Part shown: positions 37,101 to 46,070 of the stretch, piece by piece
How the letters are laid out: the number at the start of each line of letters is the position of its first letter
Position numbering within the stretch: position 1 is the first letter of the stretch
From: Galbula dea
Taxonomy: Eukaryota; Chordata; Aves; Piciformes; Galbulidae
DNA: 64,000 nucleotides
Assembly: GCA_013399015.1 (NCBI GenBank)
Contig: VWZX01006125.1
Location: forward strand, 202,464 to 266,463
Reading direction: 5' to 3'
Position numbers and translations under genes: made by a program
Notes under the pieces: model-generated
Database searches by the model: none
What the model saw: only the letters and a program-made list of their open reading frames with translations
Told to the model about the DNA's origin: nothing

Positions 37101-40100
37101 TTGCAGAGTTTCTCCTCTTGAAATTTTTCTCCTACTTTACCTTTTCCCACCTTCAAATCACTGTTTGTGGTAGTTGGTGAGGAAAAAAATGAAGAAAGCT
37201 GTGAAAGAAATCCTTATAACCCTGACTGCTGGCAGAATGCAGGTAAATCAGGGAGATCATATAGTAGTGCCCTAACTTAGAGCCTCATTTCAGTAATCCT
37301 AATACTAATGACTAAACAGAATATAGAGTCAAATGGTTTCTGTATGTCCAAAATTCTACAGGTAGTGTCAAAGAAAAACAAGTTTACACCTTTATACATT
37401 TTCCATACATAAGTTTTCTTGAATTTCAGAGGAATTTATTGTGAACGGAGATCATTGTTTATTAATATATTGTGTTTAAACAGAGCTCAAACAAAAGACT
37501 GTCAGAATTTTAAAAATAAACCAATTATATATCTAATATTTAATGTATGTTGCCAGTATATATGCAGCAGCAATTGCTATTCTTAGTATTGCCATGACTA
37601 CTGATCACTCTCTGCAACTACTTAAATGTAAATTTTCATAATGCTTGAAACAAGTTCATGTGCTTTTTGTGGTTTTCCTTAGCATCACTGTGTCTCCTTT
37701 TTCATAGAATCATGAATTCATACAATGGTTTGGGTTGAAAGAGACCTTAAAGATCATCTAGTTCCAGCCCCGTACCATGTGCAGGGACACTGTCCACTAA
37801 ACCAGATTGCTCAAAGCCGCATCCAGCCTGGCCTTGAACACTGCCAGGGATAGAGTATTCACAACTTCTGTGGGCAACCTGTCCTGGTGTCTCAGCACCC
37901 TCACCATAAAGAGTATCTTCCTACTATCTAATCTAAACCTAGCTTCTTTCAGTTTAAAACCATTACCCTTTGTCTCACTACATTCGCTGATAAAGAGCTC
38001 CTCCCCATCTTTCCTGTCGCCCCTCTTGAAGTACTGCAAAGCTGCCATAAGGTGCCCCCGGAGCCTTCTCTTCTCTAGGTCGAACAACCCCAACTCTCTC
38101 AGCCTGTCCTCACAGCAGAGGGGTTCCAGGCCTCCTGTGGACCTGCTCAAGCAGGTTTACGTTCTCCTTACATACAGTAAATACTATCATCCAATTTTCC
38201 CAGCTCTTCACATTCAGCATCTTGTCATTGAGGCTTTTCTGTGGGTTCAAATAGTGACCTACTCACTGATGGTAAATGTACGGTGAATGTGCAAGTAAGG
38301 TACCTGCCACCCACTGTCAGTTGCCTGCAGAATCTACAGTAATCTGCTAGACACTCAAAGCCTTGTTTAATATCTTTATTCAGGTAATACCATCATGCAG
38401 TCATTGGTCTGCTCAGTGGACTGTTTCCCATGCTTCTGCCAACCTGCAGAAATTCATATTTCTTTTTTAAAATGAGCTGCTTAGGTGGGTTGGAAGCTCT
38501 GTATTACCAGAAAGAAGCCAAAATATCTACAACATCAAAACTATCCTAGTAATGAGAGAGCACCTAAGAGATAAGTAGTTTACTGTCTTCAGAATGCTCA
38601 AAGGTTTAACCCAACCCCTCATCTTAGAAGAGATGAACAAGAGGAGCAAGTCTGTCTTTAGCAAATTGTGCCCTGGGTCTTGCTGCCTGTGATGGGAGCA
38701 GGAACCCTCTAAATACTTTCATCAAGTACCTGAGAATCAGTTAGCTTTACTTCAGTCTTAGGTCCAGCTAAAGGGATTAAAATTTTCTCAGCTACCAAAA
38801 ACCCCCAGGAGAGAGGTCTCGAATTTCCCACTTCCTGGCTCAGACACAGCCCTCTCAAGTCTGAGGACAGCATAAAGAGTGAATTACAAGAACATGCAAA
38901 AAGATTGCAAAAGACAACTTTAAACAATCTCTTTATGCAGTCATTTAGGGATCATATTTTTAAACACTTAGATACAGCAAGCTGCAGGTGGTGAGTGACA
39001 GCTTTGCATGGTGTGCAGCACAAGAGAATGACTGCGTTTTAATTTACTGAATGCAGAGTCATTGAAAATGTTAACTTTCGCAACAGGTCTGCTCCTATTT
39101 GCCTGCTCTTCGAGAGGTAGGGATGGATGAGACGAGGAAGATACACAAAGCACAGAGTAAGAAGAAGAAAAGAGAGTGCTGGCCGTGCCCTGAGTCTCAG
39201 AGGGCATTACAGATGCTAAATGGTGATAAGCAGAACCAAGTCAAAGTGCTGCCTGATCTACCGTAAGTAATACCTATAACATCACCAGTTTTATTCTGCT
39301 TTGGGGGACAGCTCCTGACCTGACACATTTCTTGAACTTCAAGTGACCTGTTTTGTTGTCTACAAATTACTGCAACTGACAGAAAGCTCCATTTGTAAAC
39401 CTCTAACACCTCTGGGCTGGGGTTCCCCCTTCTCCCCCTCCTCCATCTCAGTATGTATATAGAAGAATGTAGTTACATTTTGCCAGTGTTAAATTTAAGG
39501 GGTACGTAGAGAAGTTGAACCATTCACAGAATTACCTTTAAAGAAAGTTTAATGGTGAGTAATTCAGTTTTATGACTGTTTTAAACACGGTTATAATGAA
39601 ATGGCATAGAAATGATCTAATTAAGACATTTTAGAAATATTTGTGAAATGGATAGATCTATATATGCTGTATATACACATTGAAAAGCTGTTAAGTACAT
39701 ACAGATGATTTTAAAATACAGAATAGTGATTTTAGACATGTCCCCTTTGCTCTCTTTTCAGAGACCTAGTCTTTAGTGAGTGCCCTCCATTGACAAAGAA
39801 GCGTAGAGCTAAAACAAAAGTTGAGGCTCCAAACACCAAAGAGAATTGCCACCTTTTGGCTGAAAAGGTAGACTTTTGCAGGAGGAATTTAAAAGGTATT
39901 CTATGTATCTTATTTATGTTAAGAGCTTTGTATGGTTAGAACCAGACTCAAGTTTGAAAATCTTGTCCTGATGAATGCTGAACTAAAATGCCCAAGAATT
40001 GTTTTCTTATGGTTCGTCTTTCTTTATTCCAACATATTTAAAAGGAGTAATTGTATATATGGTGGAATAAAGCTGCCTTCTTCATTCCCCTCCCCCTCCT

Positions 40101-43100
40101 AGATATTAAATACAGTGTACAGCTTGTGTGAGCTCATTCCAGTCTTGCCTGCCTTACTTTGCTAATCCACCTCAACCTGTGCTTGGTAGGATCAACGTCT
40201 TCTGATTTGAAAGTATAATTCAGTCTTCATCTCTTTCAGTCCTAGACATTTTGTGAACAAAGACCGAGGAGTATGCTATGTTACATAGCTGTGTTAAGCA
40301 TATGGACTGTTTTCTTCCAGGCATTCAGCCCAGACTATGAAAGGCATTTGGCTTTTGTTTTAGCTATACTAGAACCCAAGTACCTAAGGAATAAAACAGC
40401 ACTGTAGTAATTCATTCAGTTCCTACTTATTACACAAATTTAATAAATTGTACTTTCATGAGCCTTCACCTAAACAGAATTGCTTACTGGAACTACTTTT
40501 TCTCATCTTCATCATCAGAAATTTACCTGTATCTCCTAAAGCACAACTGTATTAATAGGATACCCTGGAGAAGGCTTAAAAAAAAAAAATGGCAAAACCA
40601 AGCTGGGATTGTTCAAAAAATCAAAACCAGAATTGTATCACAAACACCGAAGGACAAAAAACTCTCCCTCTTATGGGATGTAAGAGAGCTTCAGTAACAG
40701 TGCCAGACCATGCCTTTTAAAAATTGGTTCCCTTTCTCTTTATTGCTTTTGGAAATAAAGTTGTTGTGAGTTATTACATGCTGGCTTCTACCAAGAAAAG
40801 TAAGCTGGAGAAGTAGGGAAGAAATAAAAAAAAAAAAAACACCACAAACCAAACAAAAACCAAAATAAAATAAAACAAAAAAAACCAAACCACCAACCTG
40901 CTATTTTTTTCCCCTATTCTTCCCGTGCCAAAACTGTAAGTAGTATCTTCTGTTGAAAAAGTATGGAGCTGACAGATTTACACAGTGAAGGTATTAATAC
41001 AACAAAATATACCGCGTATATCTTACTGCAAAGGCTGAGAGATTTAGCCTGAGATATTTTCCATTTCTAAGATGTTTGTTGCATCATCTTTCAGCTGGCA
41101 TTAAGATTTTCCTCTGGCTCTTGTTCAAACCTAATCATTTAGTGAAAGCAAAAGAGCGTTTAGAATGGGTCTGAAGTTTTTATCATGCAGAAACTAATGG
41201 TGTCTGTGCATATAAGCAGCAGTTCTCGGTTGCTTGCTGTTCAATTTTTTGTACATACTTCAGTTTTCCATGGCACTAAGGTTTGGGATTTGAGGGGGGT
41301 GGGGATTTTTTAATTGTTTTTATCATTATTATTATTAGTGGGACCTGTCATGTATTCCTCTCTCTTTCCCCCCCTCCCTTGCTACTGTAGCCAAGTCAGA
41401 CAGCCTATTGAGAAACAGCAAACCATCTGTTAACGGATTTGAAGTTCTGAATTATACTTGAGTGTGTAGAGGCACTCGTGCTTAGCCAGAAACATTCATT
41501 TGAATTAAGCTATAAATGCTGTGTAAAAAGAACCATACATTTTAACGTAGGTTCATGAATAAATTTAAGGGAGGGCAACTGCACTCTAAACTTTTATTGC
41601 TTCAAAACCCAGTATTTTTGGTGTTCTGTGATCACTTGGTGCTTTTATAGTGTGATTGAAGCTTTAAACCTTGAACTGGGGGGGAGATAATTCCTGTGTT
41701 AAACCGTTTGCAATACAATTTCATTGCTGGATCTCTGGTGGAACAGAAGCTCTGTGGGGTTTTTTTTGAATTTTCTTAAAAGATGGTTAAACAGGATAAA
41801 GGAAAATCTTACTCATTATTGAATTTTCTGGCATATGGCCAGGTCTCCTAGTTCCAGGCACTTTGATTATTTTCTTTAGTTGCTATCTTGCCTACTCTAG
41901 TGTAATCTATTAATTTTTTATGGTAGGAGAGACAGCCCTGCATAGAGCTTGCAAAAGTAACAAAGTGGAGAGATTGATTCAGTTTCTCTCTTTCCCTGGA
42001 ATAGACATTAATGTTAAAGGTAAGTTACTGATTTTCTCTACAGAACTAAGAAATTAAGCCAGATAAGGAACTGTATTAATATCTGTTCGGTAATAAAAGT
42101 TTATACTTATACTAATAGTAATAAAACTGTTGTTTTAAACATCCCCAAATGAGGACTTTACAGCAAGTCCTGGGGAAAGATTAATTTGTAACTGGTGTGT
42201 TTTAACATGACATTTTCTATTCATTTTTTCAAAAGCTATTTATTTTTTTGTGTGCATGGAAACAGAATTTTCAATAGAATTTCTTGTTTTGAAGCCACAA
42301 GCTGCCTCCATAGGCATGGTGAATACCAAAAAGTAAAGTGTTTTGCTGTCTAATGAATTACATTCTTAACATTTTAGTACTACTTCTGCTGTTTTAAAAC
42401 TTCCCTTGATTTATAATTCAGACTATGCTGGCTGGACGCCTTTGCATGAAGCCTGTAACCATGGCAGCACAGTGTGTGTCCGTGAAATTTTGCAGCGTTG
42501 TCCAGAGGTAGACCTGCTCAGTCAAGTGGACGGGGTGACTCCTTTGCATGATGCACTGTCAAATGGACATGTAGAAATTGGCAAGCTGCTACTTCAGCAT
42601 GGGGGTGAGTGCATTTATGCTAAACTGGTTTAGAGAAATTATCCCCTCTTCTGAGCCCGTAGGAAGTTTGTGGTCTTTTTCTTAAGAGTTGCTTAAAATA
42701 CATTGGTATTATGACACATTTATTTTAAAACATTTTTAAGCCAGGTTGTTTGGGTCACAATAAAAATAATACTGTTTTCATGCTTGTCTTGATAAGCTGA
42801 ATATGAAATTAACCAGGATTTCCACATTTTTTCCCCCAATATGGTAGTGTTTTTATTCTGCATTTTTACACAATATGCATTGTAACTATATTCTTCAAAC
42901 TCATTAATGGTGATAAAGATAACCTAGACACCAAGCAAAGCTAAGGATTTTCTTTTGTTTTGATCTGTTTTTACCATGATGCAAAAATAGATCAGTAAAT
43001 CGCTATATAATCATGTATTTCAACATAAATTTGTTCAGCATTTATGAAAATTAATGTGATGGTCTTTGAAGAACACAATTAGCTCAGTAATTAGTTTAAG

Positions 43101-45579
43101 AAGGGAATCTATATTGTAATTGTGATAACTGCTGTTTAGGGATAATAGTGGGAGGGATGCCTTAGTTTCTAAAAAAAAGATACATTGCCCCTTAGGCAGA
43201 CACATGGTACATGTTTTGAACAATATGTTTTTGGAGTAACAGGGAACTTGTGTCTTGTCTTGAAATATACTGTATCCATATAATTAACTTAGCTTGTTTA
43301 AAAAAACAAACAAACAAACAACTGCAAAGAATGATCTTGGATATCAACTCTTCCTTCTTGTAATTTGTTTATGAAGATGAGTATTTGTGATTTTCTCACC
43401 ACTGACCTCCTGTGCCAGCTTAATCTCTGTGCATTCTATGCCAAGTCCCTATTTTTTCCAGTAAAAGTCATTCTGCCTATAGCCATGAGGCAGAAGAACA
43501 CACTGCAGTTAGATGGCCTATTACTTAATTAAGGTAGAGAAACAACGTTTTCTTTCGCTCTTGGCATAAGACCCTCTGTATTTACAGTCTTCTCCTGCCC
43601 CCTAAAGGCTATTTCCATGTCTGTTGTGCAAGTGCCGGTTCATAATCGATACATTCCTCTGCAGTTCCACCTCTGTGTTTGCTGAGCTTCAGTTCTGTGG
43701 CTCCCAGGTGTTTTATATATCTACTGAACCATGTATCTGACATGCCAAGCCAATACCTGGCCTCAGTTCCATCGGTCTAAGTGATGCAAGAGCCAATATT
43801 GCAGTAAGCCTGGCTTCTCAATTGGAAATGGCATTGCACTGACAGATGTGCATTTTTCCTAGGCTCTTGTGAAGAATAGGTAGTGGATGATCCCGTTGTC
43901 CTAGGGGAAGAGCTCTACTTGCACTTGCATTCATCAAGGTTTTCTGGCAACTGTAAGGCTGCATGTACCCTTATCTTTGCCTCTGTCACACTCTGGGTTT
44001 TGGCCTGTCAAAGAGCTGACAAGTCTGTGCTAGAAAGCATGTCACCCATTCAGTGCGGATTTACTCAGCTCAATAAGGTTGACCACATCACTACAAAAAC
44101 TTTTTTCTCTTTCTTTTTCTAAAAAGCCTCCAGCTTGCAAAACTTAGTTAAATTATCCCATAATCAGTGATGCAGTAAAACAATACAGCTTGAATCACAG
44201 CAAAGTGAAAACCCCTAGTACGGATACATATAATGCAGTGAATTACCTTTTGTAATTAAAATACATTTCTGAAAACATATTCAAGTTAAAGTGGCATCAT
44301 TACTTTAGCATACTGACCCTAATTTACATAAGATTCCAGATGTGTTCATCTTTGAAAATCATCACCTGTACTGTGTTAACTGCCTTTCTTTTTTCTTAAC
44401 TGATGCAGCCTTTCTTAAACTTACCAGGACGTCTGTAAAGTGTTTAAATATTAATAGCTCCATTGTACAAATAAACAGGCAATACCAAAAGAATGTAGTA
44501 TAATCTGAACCAGTAAAACATGCAATTTACTTTAAATCTTATTTATTACTTCTTTCTTGCATTTCAGAACTCTGTTAAGACCAAATTTTGAAACTCAGTT
44601 TTTGGGGGAGATGAGGATTCCTACCTCAATAATTTAGCTTCCTGCATAGCCTAGGTTGGCCAACAATGGCCAGATAAGTGAAATAATCATCACAGTAACA
44701 CACCTTTAGTTTGGAGTCAGTGTTGGCAAATAACCTTGTCTATGAAACACTTTAATACAATTTTACAACAATAATAACATTATGTTTTTACATACTGCAT
44801 GCATTGTTACTTGAAATTTTAGGATAAGCCACATATGAATTTCTTTTCTATTTCTGTATAATGGTCCTTGGCCTTCAACCTAGCAAAACTGGGAGGAAAA
44901 TGAAGACAGCATCATAAAGGAAGTCTTCAATGGATCTTTCTACACGTTCTAGATAGTATTCCAAATGTGAAAGTCATCAGTTACATCAACCTAACAGTAC
45001 AAAACAGAATTAAACAGGACTCCTAGCTTCTGGCAGAAACCAAACCAAAATCTTCTTCACCTGACAAATATTATTGTTTACATTTTCGTTGCAGGACCAG
45101 CCCTTCTGCAGCAGAGGGACTCTGATGGAAGATTGCCACTGGATTATGTTGAGTCCAAAGCAGTAAAACAAGAACTTCTGAATGTTGTTCATCCAGGAGA
45201 GAGCGTTAAAAACTTCTATGAACATGCAGAACAAGATTTTTGCAGTCAGCAGAGAGAACTATGGTTGATTTTATTTAATAAGATGCTGCTGAATTTTTGT
45301 TCGGTTTTTAATCTGTCTTTACCCTTTACTTTAACTCTCAAAGAGGTAGCTTGTTCAGATACACTTCCAGTAATGGCTTATGATAACTGTAAGATGAAAA
45401 ATACATATTCTGAAGATTGGTTAGTAGATACATTTTTTAGAGAGGTAGAAACTTTTCAGAAGCTACCAGAGTTTCTTCAAGAAATATCTGCAAACATGTT
45501 TTTTTTCCCTGGAGACCAGATGAAGGCTTTATTAGCAACTCTGGAAACTATGTTAGGGTCATATAAGCTCTTTACTTAA
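7062..45579 (+). CDS. SLF1: SLF1 (ANKRD32), full gene span of 17 coding exons, 925 aa
   Basis: SLF1 is a nuclear DNA-repair adaptor. With SLF2 it connects RAD18 at stalled forks and crosslinks to the SMC5/6 complex. Recognition rests on characteristic peptides such as KRWREEL, APGAFHRWKVVL, YYPLQYLGDYL, GWTPLHEACNHG and DGVTPLHDALSNGH. Joining 7062-7175, 7325-7400, 9728-9971, 12139-12301, 18572-18703, 20067-20120, 23441-23599, 24185-24351, 25689-25826, 27657-27822, 34638-34785, 36659-36804, 39087-39262, 39762-39895, 41927-42019, 42422-42604 and 45095-45579 gives 2778 nt with no frame break. Predicted domains are BRCT1 (about 6-85), BRCT2 (about 123-199), a linker (200-261), a helical central region (262-570), basic clusters (594-598, 640-647) and ankyrin repeats (about 671-770) with a C-terminal tail. 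It is shorter than human SLF1 (about 1058 aa from memory), mainly in the linker. Confidence 0.95.
7325..7400 (+). CDS. SLF1: SLF1 coding exon 3 (residues 39-64)
   Basis: This exon encodes RYRNCSHLIA...SEKFLAACAA, the middle of BRCT1. The acceptor is TTTTAATAG and the donor is CAG|GTAAGT; the exon ends in phase 1. Confidence 0.93.
7401..9727 (+). other. SLF1: SLF1 intron 3
   Basis: AT-rich, with no recognised repeat apart from a purine-rich stretch (GA/GGA) at about 9034-9180. No further exon is seen. Confidence 0.7.
9728..9971 (+). CDS. SLF1: SLF1 coding exon 4 (residues 64-145)
   Basis: It completes BRCT1, including the conserved tryptophan at W66 (GKWIL) and the GRWLDE and TYEWGYEIE segments, then runs through QSAPKRWREEL to the first strand of BRCT2 (FHRWKVVL). 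The acceptor is TTTTTAG and the donor is AAG|GTAGGA, phase 2. It is the longest internal exon. Confidence 0.95.
9972..12138 (+). other. SLF1: SLF1 intron 4
   Basis: Mostly unremarkable single-copy sequence. It contains the candidate alternative terminal exon at 11396-11459 and the AATAAA at 11462. Confidence 0.7.
11396..11459 (+). CDS. SLF1: Candidate alternative terminal exon of SLF1 (short isoform)
   Basis: Inside intron 4 a strong pyrimidine tract and AG (ending 11395) precede 64 nt that, spliced to exon 4, stay open for 21 codons: a serine at residue 145, then AYLLDGYVRPVTFSFYEPRL, and TAA at 11457-11459. AATAAA follows at 11462-11467, and a T-rich stretch near 11500-11520 could be the downstream element. 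The product would be about 165 aa with BRCT1 and only the start of BRCT2. No homolog of this tail is known to me. Each signal can occur by chance; their combination is what makes it a candidate. Confidence 0.35.
12139..12301 (+). CDS. SLF1: SLF1 coding exon 5 (residues 145-199)
   Basis: It encodes most of BRCT2: RVLQAGKATIC, the ITHIFTSN strand and YYPLQYLGDYLFE. The acceptor is TTATTTAG and the donor is GAG|GTAAGT, phase 0. Confidence 0.95.
12480..12800 (+). mobile_element. CR1 LINE 3' fragment
   Basis: It shows decayed CR1 3' sequence: 'ggtgccctgtgacaggaaca', 'agcacaggagattttgtctg' and an end in 'ccattctgtgattctctga'. More diverged than most copies here. Confidence 0.85.
14230..14706 (+). 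mobile_element. CR1 LINE ORF2 fragment (reverse transcriptase region)
   Basis: Conceptual translation gives reverse-transcriptase motifs: EKAFDTVS, then (after an in-frame stop at 14377) SGVPQGSVLGPLLFN, and after a frameshift a FAED where the family has its catalytic FADD. The element is therefore inactive. It runs into the assembly gap, which probably hides its 3' part. Confidence 0.93.
14707..15269. other. Assembly gap (563 N)
   Basis: The gap is bordered by CR1 on the left and an LTR end on the right, so it is most likely a repeat-caused gap. Its true length is unknown. Confidence 0.99.
15270..15600 (+). mobile_element. Endogenous retrovirus LTR, 3' part
   Basis: The segment has an AT-rich TTA repeat (about 15431-15456), a CTCTCTGTCTCTC stretch and a terminal block 'gggttggtggtcagcccagc' ending in CA at 15600. 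The same terminal block ends the small element at 49681-49852, so both belong to one LTR family. The left edge is lost in the gap. There is no coding content. Confidence 0.7.
17998..18062. repeat. A-rich low-complexity run
   Basis: Repeated AAAC/AACC units in an A-rich context. Confidence 0.85.
18572..18703 (+). CDS. SLF1: SLF1 coding exon 6 (residues 200-243, linker)
   Basis: It encodes the start of the linker (NEIQNTEDIHV) and one copy of the motif EMKNAVIKHMY, which resembles the repeated linker motif of mammalian SLF1. Both ends are phase 0 (acceptor TCTGTGCAG, donor GTG|GTAAGT). An assembly gap lies in the 6.3-kb intron before it, so a missed upstream linker exon cannot be excluded. Confidence 0.88.
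18704..20066 (+). other. SLF1: SLF1 intron 6
   Basis: AT-rich sequence in which I see no repeat or exon. Confidence 0.65.
20067..20120 (+). CDS. SLF1: SLF1 coding exon 7 (residues 244-261, linker)
   Basis: This is a small 18-codon exon, rich in lysine and glutamine, flanked by TTTTACAG and GAG|GTAAGG. It is phase 0 at both ends and could be skipped without a frameshift. It is supported by splice sites and frame rather than by strong conservation. Confidence 0.78.
20121..23440 (+). other. SLF1: SLF1 intron 7
   Basis: AT-rich single-copy DNA. Open frames of 60-100 codons here (for example 23140-23445) lack family features and run into the exon 8 acceptor region. No repeat was recognised. Confidence 0.65.
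23441..23599 (+). CDS. SLF1: SLF1 coding exon 8 (residues 262-314)
   Basis: It encodes a helical segment (VKITDLSRGTGYILEALVEE through LLHSLLEYVLL) corresponding to the start of the conserved central region. The acceptor is TTCATTCCTAG and the donor is CTG|GTGAGA, phase 0 on both sides. Confidence 0.92.
23600..24184 (+). other. SLF1: SLF1 intron 8
   Basis: Short AT-rich intron with nothing recognised beyond a T run near 23886. Confidence 0.65.
24185..24351 (+). CDS. SLF1: SLF1 coding exon 9 (residues 315-370)
   Basis: It encodes RHILYLVLQRDPPWKSPSM and YYLDLLQCPICKKGTWSF, a strongly recognisable SLF1 segment. C354 and C357 form a CxxC pair. The acceptor is TTTTATTGCAG and the donor is AAG|GTAAGA, phase 2. 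Confidence 0.95.
24352..25688 (+). other. SLF1: SLF1 intron 9
   Basis: AT-rich with a short TATGTG/ACAC tract near 24657-24685; no other feature seen. Confidence 0.65.
25689..25826 (+). CDS. SLF1: SLF1 coding exon 10 (residues 370-416)
   Basis: It encodes SSCLYCKTICH followed by the conserved LLKFFLDLVKAEVEFL helix. C372 and C375 make a second CxxC. The donor AAG|GTGGGG is weaker than its neighbours; reading through it gives a stop within five codons. Confidence 0.92.
26280..27432. mobile_element. Avian ERV long terminal repeat, about 1.15 kb
   Basis: The block begins TGTGGGTTGATCC and ends CCTTGCCA, so it has TG...CA ends. Inside are an AT-rich part (26460-26525), a GC-rich half with about six diverged copies of a 'ctgctccagcatggggtcc' unit (26725-27090), and a T run at 27235-27246. 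I recognise this layout as a common bird LTR; the orientation relative to the provirus is uncertain. No target-site duplication is evident. Open frames within it are not genes. Confidence 0.75.
26725..27090. repeat. Diverged minisatellite-like units inside the LTR
   Basis: Units beginning CTGCTCCA/CTCCACC and followed by (G)TGG...CC(C)ATGGG recur about every 30-60 bp at roughly 26727, 26868, 26913, 26956, 27004 and 27047. They are imperfect and old. Confidence 0.55.
27657..27822 (+). CDS. SLF1: SLF1 coding exon 11 (residues 416-471)
   Basis: It encodes TVLLKTFWQGSESPVLF and ILADWVILSHRE, matching the central region. The acceptor is TTTTTTACAG and the donor is GAT|GTGAGT, phase 0. It lies 225 bp after an LTR insertion in the preceding intron. 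Confidence 0.94.
30201..30230. repeat. GT microsatellite
   Basis: An almost pure GT dinucleotide run, interrupted once by AAAT. Confidence 0.95.
30540..30645 (-). mobile_element. CR1 LINE 3' tail, minus strand
   Basis: Reverse-complemented CR1 3' end: 'ggatcatgggattgtcagag', 'ttggaaaggacctcaaagat', 'catccagttccaacccttct'. Only the last 100 bp of the element is present. Confidence 0.88.
31600..32065. mobile_element. Endogenous retrovirus LTR
   Basis: Features of a frequent bird LTR: 'cagccacttgctcacccacc', 'gggagaaagagagtttaata', 'cttttattgctgagcacaag', 'ccttaggtcagttggggtca' and 'cagctgtgtcccctcccatc'. Edges are approximate, and no duplication of the target site was identified. It is non-coding. 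Confidence 0.7.
34638..34785 (+). CDS. SLF1: SLF1 coding exon 12 (residues 472-521)
   Basis: It encodes CEIAGLLKGVLGTVVEYWII and a DHLAHYLAISCD end, joined in phase 1 to the next exon. The acceptor has a long T tract (TTTCATTTAG) and the donor is ATG|GTGAGT. Confidence 0.94.
34786..36658 (+). other. SLF1: SLF1 intron 12
   Basis: Contains one minus-strand CR1 (34922-35455); otherwise nothing recognised. Confidence 0.65.
34922..35455 (-). mobile_element. CR1 LINE fragment, minus strand
   Basis: It starts 'aatcatagaatgtcctaaat' with 'catcaagtccacctcctacc' and continues into reversed ORF2 C-terminal sequence. A C run (34990-34998) interrupts it. Confidence 0.92.
36659..36804 (+). CDS. SLF1: SLF1 coding exon 13 (residues 521-569)
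   Basis: It encodes DFSIHELETFICSIPSPWLQ, FLAEAIFKKMCLQ and EPLSLQKI. The acceptor is TTTTACACAG and the donor is ATA|GTAAGT, phase 0. Confidence 0.95.
36805..39086 (+). other. SLF1: SLF1 intron 13
   Basis: Contains one minus-strand CR1 (37704-38155); otherwise nothing recognised. Confidence 0.65.
37704..38155 (-). mobile_element. CR1 LINE fragment, minus strand
   Basis: It starts 'catagaatcatgaattcata' and 'gatcatctagttccagcccc'. On the minus strand, 38150-37797 stays open for 117 codons as a decayed ORF2 C-terminus, showing that this is a relatively young copy of the fragment. Confidence 0.94.
39087..39262 (+). CDS. SLF1: SLF1 coding exon 14 (residues 570-628)
   Basis: It encodes VCSYLPALREVG, a basic run SKKKKRE (residues 593-599, candidate nuclear localisation signal), then SQRALQMLNGDKQNQVKVLP. 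The acceptor is TTCGCAACAG, with a weak pyrimidine tract, and the donor is ACC|GTAAGT, phase 2. Confidence 0.93.
39263..39761 (+). other. SLF1: SLF1 intron 14
   Basis: Short intron without recognised features. Confidence 0.65.
39762..39895 (+). CDS. SLF1: SLF1 coding exon 15 (residues 628-673)
   Basis: It encodes a second basic cluster KKRRAKTK (residues 640-647), a KENC motif and the NLKG that opens the first ankyrin repeat. The acceptor is CTCTTTTCAG and the donor is AAAG|GTATTC, phase 1. Confidence 0.94.
39896..41926 (+). other. SLF1: SLF1 intron 15
   Basis: Includes an A-rich CAAA/CCAAA run (about 40828-40892); otherwise ordinary AT-rich DNA. Confidence 0.65.
40828..40892. repeat. A-rich low-complexity run
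   Basis: A13 followed by CCAAAC/AAAAT units; low complexity. Confidence 0.85.
41927..42019 (+). CDS. SLF1: SLF1 coding exon 16 (residues 673-704), ankyrin repeat
   Basis: It encodes GETALHRACKSNKVERLIQF and the FPGIDINVK end, a canonical ankyrin repeat (TALHxAC helix pair). The acceptor is TTTATGGTAG and the donor is AAAG|GTAAGT, phase 1. Confidence 0.96.
42020..42421 (+). other. SLF1: SLF1 intron 16
   Basis: Short AT-rich intron without recognised features. Confidence 0.65.
42422..42604 (+). CDS. SLF1: SLF1 coding exon 17 (residues 704-765), ankyrin repeats
   Basis: It encodes two ankyrin units: DYAGWTPLHEACNHG with REILQRCPEVDLL, and DGVTPLHDALSNGHVEIGKL with LLQHGG. D704, W708, E713 and N716 keep the spacing of the histone-binding residues of the TONSL and BARD1 ankyrin domains. 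The acceptor is TATAATTCAG and the donor is GGGG|GTGAGT, phase 1. Confidence 0.97.
42605..45094 (+). other. SLF1: SLF1 intron 17
   Basis: AT-rich. A short CAAA tract lies near 43301-43320. A somewhat less AT-rich stretch at about 43560-44060 shows no repeat or gene that I can name. Confidence 0.65.
45095..45579 (+). CDS. SLF1: SLF1 last coding exon 18 (residues 765-925 and stop)
   Basis: It encodes GPALLQQRDSDGRLPLDYV, the last ankyrin-like unit, and then a C-terminal helical tail (LFNKMLLNFCSVFNLS, EDWLVDTFF, FQKLPEFLQEI) ending in a TAA at 45577-45579. The acceptor is TTTTCGTTGCAG. The tail is typical of SLF1. Confidence 0.96.
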
Positions 45580-46070
45580 ATCTTTTTAGCAGCTAGCTTC
45601 CAAATGGGCCACATTGTTTGAATCTTATCTGCTAACCCTTGGTGTTGGGCTACCTTCTTTTTCCAGGCACCTAAGAAGTACAAATTTCACAGCCCTCCAT
45701 GAGCCCTACATGTTAGTATCTCGCATGTTTTTAATACTTCTCTGTACCAGAAGCTGGAAGCTAGATGAATGAATTCAGTGCATTTTTAGAGACAAATTTT
45801 TAACAAGACCAATGACTACTAGTTATTTGACAGGTATGGATGCCTGTGACCACCTGAGGAGGGTGCTATATCATTTGCACTAAGTTAAACTGCATTTTCT
45901 GTCCTGGAAATCTTCGTGACCCATCTCACACTGCAGTTCACTTTGGTTTCCAGTGGTAATGGCCCCAAAGTTCAACCATGTTGAAACACTACCAGAAGCA
46001 GGTTTTCTTTGAGAAGGACTTGTGCCTACATATTTCAATGTCTTTTAATAAAACTGATATATATTACAGA
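45580..46070 (+). other. SLF1: SLF1 3' UTR
   Basis: This is non-coding sequence between the stop codon and the first good poly(A) signal. The end is approximate. A CR1 3' fragment starts at about the cleavage point, so longer transcripts would run into repeat sequence. Confidence 0.75.
46047..46052 (+). promoter_or_regulatory. SLF1: Poly(A) signal AATAAA for SLF1
   Basis: The canonical hexamer lies 468 nt after the stop codon and is the first one found downstream of it on this strand. Confidence 0.75.
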
